From Bacteroidota bacterium (GTDB taxonomy: Bacteria; Bacteroidota; Bacteroidia; Flavobacteriales; Flavobacteriaceae), in NCBI GenBank assembly GCA_015767395.1, contig JADWMI010000124.1, forward strand, positions 1-6,940: 6,940 nt of DNA, in the 5' to 3' direction. The notes below the pieces were generated by a model. That model was given only the letters and a program-made list of their open reading frames with translations, did not search any database and was not told the origin of the DNA. Made by a program: the position numbers and the translations under genes. The first letter of the stretch is position 1. Each line of letters starts with the position of its first letter. Shown here in pieces: positions 1 to 6,816 of this stretch.

Positions 1-4
1 ATAC

Positions 5-38
5 AAAAAAGCACTGAAATAAATTTCAGTGCTTTTTT
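5..38 (-). terminator. Rho-independent terminator of the operon (bidirectional shape)
   Basis: Seen directly: a perfect 10-bp inverted repeat, GCACTGAAAT at 11-20 and ATTTCAGTGC at 23-32, flanked by an A-run (5-10) and a T-run (33-39). On the minus strand the stem is followed by six T residues, the classic intrinsic terminator layout, and it starts 15 nt past the stop codon of the last gene. Because the A/T tracts are symmetrical it would also stop transcription coming from the left on the plus strand. This suggests a convergent gene just outside the window, but none can be seen. Confidence 0.9.
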
Positions 39-53
39 TATGGGTTCTATTTT

Positions 54-683
54 CTATTGTTTCGCTATTTGTAATCCTTCCTTAGCTTTTACATCATTTG
101 GTTTATTTAGCAACGCTTTTTGAAATAATATTTTGGCTTCTTTTTTCTTTCCCAATTGCAAATTACACCAGGCATACATATAAAGTCCGTCAAAATCAAA
201 AGGGTATAAATCTGCCAACTGTTTAAAATATTCTAACGCCTTATCGTATTGCTTGCGGTTGTAATAAATAGTTCCTAAATAATACATAGCCTTTGTATTG
301 TGACTAGAATTTTCTAAAACACTTTCATAAACGCCAATTACCTCATCCCATTTACCCAATGCCGATAATGGAAATATATATCCAAATTTGGCTTCATCAG
401 CATAAGGCATTAAGGCCATTGTTTTTTTATAAAATGCAATAGATTCAGAGAAATTACCTGCCATATAATTCAACCAACCCAATCTTAAATTGGCTTCATA
501 ACTATCTTCGTTATACACATTTTTCAATTCGTTGGCAGCCTCTCTAAAATCGCCTTTCACTTCCAGCTCATAACTTTTTCGAAAAGCTTCTTGAACAGTT
601 GAAAAATCTGATTGTGCATAAAAACTAGTATGAATTAAAACACTTAAAATTCCAAGTACTATATTTTTTCTTATAAATTCCAT
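54..683 (-). CDS. Secreted tetratricopeptide-repeat (TPR) protein
   Basis: A 209-aa protein with an N-terminal signal peptide (basic MEFIRK, hydrophobic core about residues 8-20, probable cleavage after FYAQ near residue 24), so it should act in the periplasm. The mature part is almost entirely TPR helices: a degenerate repeat at about 28-60, then repeats at about 61-94, 95-128, 129-162 and 163-196. The clearest is 129-162, with the TPR pattern A..YLG..Y....Y..AL.YF......P. No catalytic domain is present. TPR proteins are scaffolds, so it probably binds a partner, most simply the barrel protein encoded just upstream, whose stop codon lies 13 nt inside this gene. The overlap and the AGGA at 689-692 indicate coupled translation. 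It is the last gene before the terminator. Fold and location are well supported; the partner is inference. Confidence 0.93.
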   Translation of the reverse strand: MEFIRKNIVLGILSVLIHTSFYAQSDFSTVQEAFRKSYELEVKGDFREAANELKNVYNEDSYEANLRLGWLNYMAGNFSESIAFYKKTMALMPYADEAKFGYIFPLSALGKWDEVIGVYESVLENSSHNTKAMYYLGTIYYNRKQYDKALEYFKQLADLYPFDFDGLYMYAWCNLQLGKKKEAKILFQKALLNKPNDVKAKEGLQIAKQ

Positions 684-1972
684 GTAAATCCTGCTATTAA
701 ATTTTGCTGGTTAAACTTATATGTTGTTGGTATCAGTTCTTCTGAAAAATAATAATCCTGCATATTCATAAAGGAATAACCAACTTTCAATGTTGTTTTG
801 TTTAGATATAAACGTAAAATCGCTCCATATTCATTCAAGCCAATTGCAGATTGATTGTAAATAACAGCGCCATTGTTTGAATTGAAATTATGCATTTCTC
901 CCGAATTCATATAGCCCGTTAATGTAACATTTTTGGTATTTAATGTCAGCCCAGCCGTATATACCAACTGAGATTCATTTAACGAACCCGTTGACTCATT
1001 TTGATATTGTATGGATCCAAATGGGACCAACAATGTATTTCCAAAAGGATATAGCGAAAGTGTATACCCAACCTGAAATTGATCGAATGCTCCTAAATTC
1101 GAATAAGAAATGTTAGCCGTATTTCTAAAAAAATAACACAGTTTTGAAATACTTGCTCCAAATAAAACATCGGTATACTTTGTTTTATTATTGACATTCA
1201 CTGGCGTAATACTTGTAAAATCCAATTCATCAAAACTTCCAAAAAACAATCCTAAATAAGTATCTAAATACCATTTGTTTTGTAAAGCGAAGGTTGCATC
1301 AGCATAATACCTGGTCTCTGTTCCTTGAAATGATGAATTCACAGTTTCATTATTTAAATTTTGTTGTAAAACCAATGCTACTGGCATAACCGTTATTCTA
1401 TGGTAAAAATTAGTGCTATTCGAAAAACGATGATTTAATCCCAACGTATACAGTTGGTAATTCTTTGGAAACACACGTGAATTATATAAATTTGAAATGT
1501 TACTTTCAGATAACAATGCATCATAATCTACGTTGTTTGTTGCTACAATCCCAACATCAATAGCTGAAACTATTTTTAATTTATGATTCAAACTAGCTTT
1601 TAACTCTTCGTCCATTTTTTTATAAAAAACGTCAGATTCCAGAAACATTCCCGTATACCTATAGGTCCAGTATAAATAATCCTGTACAACTACATCATAT
1701 TGATTCAGCGCATAAGCTTCTTCCAAATACTTCATAGCAATTAACATTTTACCTTCTTTAAAATAGGCAATTCCCATTCTCACTTTTAAATAATAAAAGT
1801 TAATTCCTTCACTTTTTGCATCTTTTCCGAGCGCAATTAATGTTTTCCAATCTTGTTTTAAAAATAAGGCATACGATGTGCTGTCAACCGCTTTAAATGA
1901 AAAGGAGCTTTTTTGAGCGTATGAATTAAACACAAACAGAAAACAACATATTAATCCAATCTTTTTTTCCAT
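671..1972 (-). CDS. Outer-membrane beta-barrel protein with N-terminal TPR-like domain
   Basis: A 433-aa protein with a signal peptide (MEKKIG, hydrophobic stretch 6-16, cleavage near SYAQ at residue 20). Residues about 30-125 are helical and TPR-like, with the repeat around 57-90 (YYLKVRMGIAYFKEGKMLIA, then KYLEEAYALN) the clearest. From about 135 to the end the sequence alternates hydrophobic and polar residues with many Tyr, Asn and aromatic girdle residues, and it finishes in FTWNL, resembling the C-terminal strand recognised by the Bam machinery. This is the pattern of an outer-membrane barrel, similar to proteins annotated as the YaiO family in Bacteroidota. The TPR-plus-barrel layout also recalls PgaA and PelB, which pass exopolysaccharides across the outer membrane. 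Its start codon lies 22 nt inside the preceding gene. An envelope exit-pore role is inference; strand number and substrate cannot be read. Confidence 0.9.
   Translation of the reverse strand: MEKKIGLICCFLFVFNSYAQKSSFSFKAVDSTSYALFLKQDWKTLIALGKDAKSEGINFYYLKVRMGIAYFKEGKMLIAMKYLEEAYALNQYDVVVQDYLYWTYRYTGMFLESDVFYKKMDEELKASLNHKLKIVSAIDVGIVATNNVDYDALLSESNISNLYNSRVFPKNYQLYTLGLNHRFSNSTNFYHRITVMPVALVLQQNLNNETVNSSFQGTETRYYADATFALQNKWYLDTYLGLFFGSFDELDFTSITPVNVNNKTKYTDVLFGASISKLCYFFRNTANISYSNLGAFDQFQVGYTLSLYPFGNTLLVPFGSIQYQNESTGSLNESQLVYTAGLTLNTKNVTLTGYMNSGEMHNFNSNNGAVIYNQSAIGLNEYGAILRLYLNKTTLKVGYSFMNMQDYYFSEELIPTTYKFNQQNLIAGFTWNL
689..692 (-). promoter_or_regulatory. Shine-Dalgarno-like AGGA for the TPR gene
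   Basis: On the minus strand AGGA lies 5 nt upstream of the ATG at 681-683, inside the 3' end of the preceding gene. The other starts in the operon have no comparable purine box, so this is the one place where a recognisable ribosome-binding site supports the chosen start. The match is short and could be chance. Confidence 0.45.
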
Positions 1973-4155
1973 AATAATTGAACTTTAGTTGACTTTTGAA
2001 TTATTAAATCTATTTTTATTTCTTTCGTTTTTTGAATCTCTATTTTAGATTCTAAATATTTTTCAAGATTAAATCTTGAAATTTTTCCAATAAGTTCTAT
2101 GCGCTTCGGATTGAAAATTTCATCTGTTGAATGATATTTAAGTTGATATGCTCCTTTTAAAAATATGCCGAAGGGAACCAGTAAATCTTGTATGGTTATC
2201 AGCGGAAACCGGTACAATTGATGAATTGGAAATCTTGTTTTCACAGAAATTTGTTGTTCACTAAAAACCAACTTATAAAAAGAACAAAACATATAGTACA
2301 ACGGACTTTTTTTTGAGCCCATATAATTTAAAGCACTGAATGTTTTACCATTGTTTATGTAAAAAAGTTTTGCTTTGGTTGCTGCACAATACAAATAAGT
2401 TTGATTGTAACTATCAATCTCATTTTCAATTATAAACGTTGTCGTTTTCGTTTCATTTATTGATTGTGTAATTTCAAAAGTATCCCCAGGATTCCATTTA
2501 AATGCTTCTTGTAAAATTCTAGCTGTTTGAATATTTGAAATAAAGCTGCTTTCTGCAGGAATTCCCTTCTCAATAAATTTATTTTGAACTGAGCTATTTT
2601 CAATAAAATTAGACAAGGGCCAAAAAACGGTTGGACTTCCTATACTTGGTAAAGCCTGTAATTGAAAATGTAAGTGGGGATAAGGTGATCTTCCTGAATT
2701 ACCACATCTTCCAATTTCTTGACCTTGCATAACCAAGTCTCCAATTGAAACCTTAATAGAGTCCATCTTTAAATGACTCATTTTTGAAAATAAAAATTCT
2801 TCGTGCTTTACAACAATAGTATTTCCCCAGTTCTGTTGCACATTGGCACTTCCAATTTCATTATCTTCAATGTTATCTACAACTGCTACTACTACCCCAT
2901 TTGCCGGCGCTACAACAGGCTTATTAAAACAAAAATAATCCGCTACAAAATAACCATCATTTATAAACTCTTTATCAGACCCAGGATCTTTAATAATAAA
3001 ATCCCACGCATATTTATAAAAGTCTTTGTGTGTATATTTTCCGTCATGTCCTTGATTCACCGTCCACGCTCCTAAAAACGGCAGATGAATAGAAGTAATA
3101 AAAAGACTGAATTCTTTTGCTTCTAAACTATGAAACAAATAAGCATTTGTTTCGGGATTTTTTTGTTGGATATAAGTTAAAATCGGTGCTTTTGTTTGAT
3201 CGTATCTAATTTTAAAAGCATATAAAATCCCAATTACAACTACATTAAATGGAAGTGAAAAAACAGAAAGCTCAAATACTGCAAACAAACGATCTGATCC
3301 AATGGTAGTAATTACCAAAATTGGAATTATCAACACGCTCCAAAGTAAAGATTGTCTCGAAGGAATTAAAAAATACCCACCAATAGCAATAGTGGAGAGA
3401 ATGAAATTAAATCCGTAATACGTATAATTTAAAACGCCAGAATAAACGCCTAAAAATTGATAAAACCAATAGGCTATAAAAAACCCTATTAATGAAAATA
3501 AAAAATGAACTCTTGAATGAATGAACAATCCAATGGCTATTAAAACACCGGCCAATATGCTAAACTGAAAGAAAATGGCCCCTAAGGATAAAAAATAAGT
3601 ATCAAATCCTGTGTCCAATAAAAAGACATTCAATGCATCTACAATTTTAACCAGAACAAGCCCTCCCAGCTTAAATAAATGGTTTGATGGATACAGCGCA
3701 TCTTCATTCACATCAATATTTAAAAGTGCCGGAAATGATAAAATAAGTAACCACATCCCCATTAAAAATGGAATACTTAAAAAAGGCAATCCATATTTCT
3801 TTAACATTCCTATTAAAAAAACGGTACTAAAAAAAGCAATTGAACTCGCTATAATTATTAGCAAAAAAACTTGGATGGCAGGTGAAAAATAAGTGCCAAT
3901 ACCCAAACCAACAAGTAGTGAATTAAAACTAAATAAGCCTTTTTGTAACGTTAGCTTGTCATAGCCCAATATTTCAGCCAATACCAAAGCAGTTACAACG
4001 GCTATCAATCCACTTAAACCAGTCCACCAATCCATAAAACTGACCACTAAAAGTATTGTTGCTAAAATTTTATTTTCAGCAAAAAATATTTGAGAATAAC
4101 TATTTAAAAAGGACTCCCAATAAAAATGGATACTATTAAACTTGTCTCTTTTCAA
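1951..4155 (-). CDS. Urea-transporter-like membrane domain fused to M23 metallopeptidase
   Basis: A 734-aa, three-part protein. Residues about 15-315 are a UT-family fold with two homologous halves. Half one has SQIFFAEN (21-28), GLFSFNSLLVG (73-83) and LPFLSIPF (123-130). Half two has GAIFFQFS (192-199), YGFNFILSTIAIGG (247-260) and LSVFSLPF (296-303). Residues about 363-500 are an M23/LytM domain: likely zinc ligands H376 and D385 (TH.....YAWDF) and H496, with catalytic H461 (MSHL) and H494 (PHLHF). All are present, so it should be an active peptidoglycan-type endopeptidase. Residues about 520-734 are beta-rich and unassigned. The start is TTG at 4153-4155: an in-frame stop lies three codons upstream, and the next ATG (residue 41) would remove the first UT helix. 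It overlaps the decarboxylase gene by 20 nt. Urea is only one possible substrate. Confidence 0.9.
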   Translation of the reverse strand: MKRDKFNSIHFYWESFLNSYSQIFFAENKILATILLVVSFMDWWTGLSGLIAVVTALVLAEILGYDKLTLQKGLFSFNSLLVGLGIGTYFSPAIQVFLLIIIASSIAFFSTVFLIGMLKKYGLPFLSIPFLMGMWLLILSFPALLNIDVNEDALYPSNHLFKLGGLVLVKIVDALNVFLLDTGFDTYFLSLGAIFFQFSILAGVLIAIGLFIHSRVHFLFSLIGFFIAYWFYQFLGVYSGVLNYTYYGFNFILSTIAIGGYFLIPSRQSLLWSVLIIPILVITTIGSDRLFAVFELSVFSLPFNVVVIGILYAFKIRYDQTKAPILTYIQQKNPETNAYLFHSLEAKEFSLFITSIHLPFLGAWTVNQGHDGKYTHKDFYKYAWDFIIKDPGSDKEFINDGYFVADYFCFNKPVVAPANGVVVAVVDNIEDNEIGSANVQQNWGNTIVVKHEEFLFSKMSHLKMDSIKVSIGDLVMQGQEIGRCGNSGRSPYPHLHFQLQALPSIGSPTVFWPLSNFIENSSVQNKFIEKGIPAESSFISNIQTARILQEAFKWNPGDTFEITQSINETKTTTFIIENEIDSYNQTYLYCAATKAKLFYINNGKTFSALNYMGSKKSPLYYMFCSFYKLVFSEQQISVKTRFPIHQLYRFPLITIQDLLVPFGIFLKGAYQLKYHSTDEIFNPKRIELIGKISRFNLEKYLESKIEIQKTKEIKIDLIIQKSTKVQLLWKKRLD

Positions 4156-5503
4156 TACTTGTCAAATGAGAAGGAATTTCTTCTTGTGTTCTAAATACTT
4201 CTTTATTCTCCGCTTTTCTAACAACGTGAACATTCTCTGATTCATCAATCATTACAATATTTGGTCGATAGGTGATAAATTGCATCCATTGTGTCATGGT
4301 ATAGGCGCCTACCCTTTTAATTACAAAACGATCTCCTTTTTTCAGTAATGGGAAATTGATATTTTTCCTAATTACATCAATGTTCATACATAAAGGACCG
4401 TAAATTGTGGTTGGTTCAGATTGATAGGTGGTTTCGTGTACTGGAAATAATTCGTGATCATACCAAAAAGCGGTAAACATTAAATTTACGCCGGTATCAA
4501 TAATCATGGCTCTTTTTCCATCTGCTAGCCTTTTGTTGGCTAAAACAGTTCCTGCCAACCAACCAGCTTCATCAATTAAAGCACGACCAGTCTCTAAAAT
4601 TAAAGTTGGTAACTCGTTATTTGGAAAGGTAACTGAAGTCATTGCTGTAGTAATAGCATGGGCATAATCATCAAAACTTGGAGTCGTATCCGTTGCTGGC
4701 ATATATGCTCCTTGTAAGGTGTTCTGAGAAGCGAAACCGCCGCCAAGGTCAATATAATCAATAGTCGTTTCAAATCTATCATAAGTTTGATTCGCCAGTG
4801 CTGCCAGTTTAGAAACAGCAGTTGCATAGGCTTTTGACATGGTTATATAGGTCCCAATGTGAACATGCAATCCTATCAAGTCAATTTTTCCATGTGATAA
4901 TATTCTATTAATCGCATTCCAGGCTTCTCCATTTTCATAATTAAATCCAAAACGGTCCCATTGTGGAATAATACCAGTATCCATATTCACACGAATCGCC
5001 ACCTGAGGTTGTTTTTCAGATTCCTCAGACAATTCAATGATGGTATATAGCTCATCAAAATGATCAATATGTATTAAAGAATTGTTTGAAATTGCTCTTT
5101 TTAGATCTTCTACACTTTTATCTGGGCCGTTAAAAATAATTTTATTCCCCGGAACACCATTATCAATGGCTTTTTCATATTCAAAACCAGATACCACTTC
5201 AGCCCAAGATCCTTCTTGATGAAAAATTCTACAAACGGCATCTAAATAGTTCGTTTTATATGACCAAGCGAATTGAACTTTAGGGTATTGCGTGGAGAAT
5301 GCTCTATAGGCTTGTCTATACGTTTCTCTTATCGTTTTTTCTGATAAAACAAATACCGGAGATCCGTATTCATCCATAATTGAATCAATTTCAATACCAT
5401 CAATAGTACTTATTGGCTGTAATCTTTTTAAACTCCCAAACTTGTTTGGAATCCCTTCTACTACTTTTCGTAATATTGGACGTTCATATATTTTTTTACT
5501 CAT
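4136..5503 (-). CDS. Fold-type III PLP-dependent decarboxylase (LysA/ODC superfamily)
   Basis: A 455-aa cytoplasmic enzyme with the alanine-racemase-like barrel plus C-terminal beta domain. PLP Lys is K83 in WSYKTN. Other landmarks are AEVVSGFEYEKA (101-112), NGPDKS (125-130), RFGFN (184-188), GLHVHIG (211-217), the phosphate loop DLGGGFAS (252-259), ETGR (304-307), YGPLCMNID (368-376) with the likely catalytic C372, and GAYTMTQ (399-405) with Y401. About 35 residues precede the usual family start. LysA has CES(S/G)D at the active-site Cys; here it is CMNID, with Met replacing Glu, so diaminopimelate is an unlikely substrate. Family members decarboxylate lysine, ornithine, arginine or carboxynorspermidine, and BtrK acts on a carrier-bound glutamyl group. 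Position beside an ATP-grasp ligase suits the last kind of chemistry, but this is inference. The substrate is unknown. Confidence 0.93.
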   Translation of the reverse strand: MSKKIYERPILRKVVEGIPNKFGSLKRLQPISTIDGIEIDSIMDEYGSPVFVLSEKTIRETYRQAYRAFSTQYPKVQFAWSYKTNYLDAVCRIFHQEGSWAEVVSGFEYEKAIDNGVPGNKIIFNGPDKSVEDLKRAISNNSLIHIDHFDELYTIIELSEESEKQPQVAIRVNMDTGIIPQWDRFGFNYENGEAWNAINRILSHGKIDLIGLHVHIGTYITMSKAYATAVSKLAALANQTYDRFETTIDYIDLGGGFASQNTLQGAYMPATDTTPSFDDYAHAITTAMTSVTFPNNELPTLILETGRALIDEAGWLAGTVLANKRLADGKRAMIIDTGVNLMFTAFWYDHELFPVHETTYQSEPTTIYGPLCMNIDVIRKNINFPLLKKGDRFVIKRVGAYTMTQWMQFITYRPNIVMIDESENVHVVRKAENKEVFRTQEEIPSHLTSIEKRQV

Positions 5504-5514
5504 TTCGTTACTTT

Positions 5515-6558
5515 TTATAATTCACCAAAAACAATAATTTTTTCAAAATCGGCGATATCACCAATTAAATCCCAAGAATATCTAATAAACATTTTACCAA
5601 CCTGATAGTCTGTCAAAGGCTCAACCTTTTTACCTAAAGCCATTTCACAAAGCACTTCTGGAATATTTTGGCCTGCTCCTACGGCTAAATACACCCAGGC
5701 TGGGATACGTGGATTAATTTCAATTAAATGATATTCCCCTTCATCGGTTTTAATCATTTCCAACTCCATAGCGCCACGCCATTTTGTTTTTTTTATGATG
5801 TCATGAGTAATTTCAAGCATTCTTTCATCTTGAATGGTAATACCTCCCCAAGCTTTCCCTTTATCCGTTATATATTGCTTACGCATTGATACTGCAGCAG
5901 TAGTATTCCCTTCTCCATCACCCAAAGCAATTACATTGACTTCAGTTCCTTCTATGGCTTCTTGAATTATTACAGGAAATCCCCATTTAGCAGATAACTT
6001 ATTGAAATAATGTACTGCCTGATGTAGAGAAGTCACTTTAAAGGCTTCATAAAATTTTCCTTTAATATAATATGGGTATCCAAAAGGTTTTGGCAGATTT
6101 GATAATTCCTTACTATTTAAAATTACGCTACTTGCAGGAACTTTAATATGGTATTTCTCAGCAAACTCAGGCAAATTATCTTTGTGTCGTTCTTCAAATT
6201 GTTCTAAAGTTGGTAGAAATGTATGAATGCCCATTTCTTTCAATTTGTTATTGAACTTTATAAACAAATACAATTCCGAATCAAAATTAGGAATAACAAT
6301 ATCTATTTTTTCTTTTTCATTGATATATGCCAATCGTTCTAAAAAAGCCTCGCTACCTGTTGATGGAAAAGGCATTAAATACGTTTTATCTACCAATCCA
6401 GGCATGTAAATGCCAGGTTCTAAATTTTCATAAGCCAAACCAATAATTCTTGCTTCTAAACTTGAATCTTTTATACCACGAATTACCGGAACTCCTGGAC
6501 CTGGACTATCAATATTATTTAACCCAGTAACTGCTATGGTTATTTTTTTATTTTCCAT
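5515..6558 (-). CDS. ATP-grasp ligase (CarB/PylC-like carboxylate ligase)
   Basis: A 347-aa cytoplasmic protein. The N-terminal Rossmann-like pre-ATP-grasp domain runs to about 115, with the loop TGLNNIDSPGPG (11-22) and the strand IDIVIPNFD (85-93). The ATP-grasp fold follows: YYIKGKFYEA (163-172) provides the adenine/phosphate-binding Lys, IIQEAIEGTEVNV (197-209) the QE..EG hinge, MRKQYITDKGKAWGG (225-239) the glycine-containing loop, and GAMELEMI plus EINPR (262-269, 280-284) the metal ligands, likely E267, E280 and N282. These motifs are intact, so it should activate a carboxylate as acyl phosphate and join it to an amine, thiol or similar nucleophile. It is single-domain, unlike CarB, and lacks a glutaminase partner here. 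It starts 2 nt after the PqqD-like gene and ends 11 nt before the decarboxylase. Both substrates are unknown. Confidence 0.93.
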   Translation of the reverse strand: MENKKITIAVTGLNNIDSPGPGVPVIRGIKDSSLEARIIGLAYENLEPGIYMPGLVDKTYLMPFPSTGSEAFLERLAYINEKEKIDIVIPNFDSELYLFIKFNNKLKEMGIHTFLPTLEQFEERHKDNLPEFAEKYHIKVPASSVILNSKELSNLPKPFGYPYYIKGKFYEAFKVTSLHQAVHYFNKLSAKWGFPVIIQEAIEGTEVNVIALGDGEGNTTAAVSMRKQYITDKGKAWGGITIQDERMLEITHDIIKKTKWRGAMELEMIKTDEGEYHLIEINPRIPAWVYLAVGAGQNIPEVLCEMALGKKVEPLTDYQVGKMFIRYSWDLIGDIADFEKIIVFGEL

Positions 6559-6560
6559 AG

Positions 6561-6800
6561 CTAGTCAGTCAAATTTTCTCTTTTTAAGAAATCTAGAAAT
6601 TCATATAAATCTCTACCTGCAGACAATTTATCTATTTCATAGGTTGCAACAACTTTATGTATTATTTCATCGATTGCGTTTTTTTCCTTCAGTAATTGAA
6701 TTATAAACAATCCCTGTTCATTCGTTACAAAAGATTCACCTGTAGAAGGCTTGAAAATAAAACCATTGTCACTAATAGCTAAAGCACTTAATTTACTCAT
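6561..6800 (-). CDS. PqqD-like small protein (RiPP recognition element fold)
   Basis: A 79-aa protein that is full length for the PqqD family (usually about 80-95 aa). Diagnostic pattern: a beta-rich N-terminus (FIFKPSTGESF, 14-24), then N27..G30 (NEQGLFIIQLL), a helix and a winged-helix-like turn (NAIDEIIHKVVATYEID, 41-57), and a final helix (AGRDLYEFLDFLKRENL, 61-77). PqqD proteins bind a peptide leader or a partner enzyme and deliver the substrate; they have no catalysis of their own. It is the first gene of the operon, with no evident Shine-Dalgarno sequence before the ATG, and its TAG stop lies 2 nt from the ATP-grasp start. There is no radical-SAM partner and no visible precursor peptide, which is unusual. 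It may bind the ATP-grasp ligase or the decarboxylase, or a peptide encoded elsewhere. It lacks an ACP-type DSL site. Confidence 0.88.
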   Translation of the reverse strand: MSKLSALAISDNGFIFKPSTGESFVTNEQGLFIIQLLKEKNAIDEIIHKVVATYEIDKLSAGRDLYEFLDFLKRENLTD

Positions 6801-6816
6801 TATTCATTGATTTTTT

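Noticed and set aside
2803..3075. Plus-strand open frame of 90 codons
   Set aside because: It lies antisense within the M23 coding region, has an unnatural Ile/Asn/Tyr-rich composition and no domain; the minus-strand frame carries clear catalytic motifs.
3611..3892. Plus-strand open frame of 93 codons
   Set aside because: Antisense to the UT membrane helices; its Lys/Ser-rich composition is what reverse-complemented hydrophobic codons give.
4639..4827. Second minus-strand open frame of 62 codons inside the decarboxylase gene
   Set aside because: An alternate frame of a strongly conserved enzyme region; no supporting motif.
4136..5503. Housekeeping diaminopimelate decarboxylase (lysA)
   Set aside because: The CES-D signature is absent and the context is not lysine biosynthesis.
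6227..6409. Plus-strand open frame of 60 codons inside the ATP-grasp gene
   Set aside because: Antisense shadow of the N-terminal domain, with no motif or ribosome-binding site.
6561..6800. Reading the 79-aa protein as an acyl carrier protein, which the BtrI analogy would predict
   Set aside because: There is no DSL/DSx phosphopantetheine site, and the N..G plus final-helix pattern fits PqqD.
6793..6807. Four-codon mini-ORF (ATG AAT AAT GAG TAA, minus strand) overlapping the start of the PqqD-like gene
   Set aside because: It could act as a leader peptide, but ATG is frequent in such AT-rich leaders and nothing else supports use of this one.
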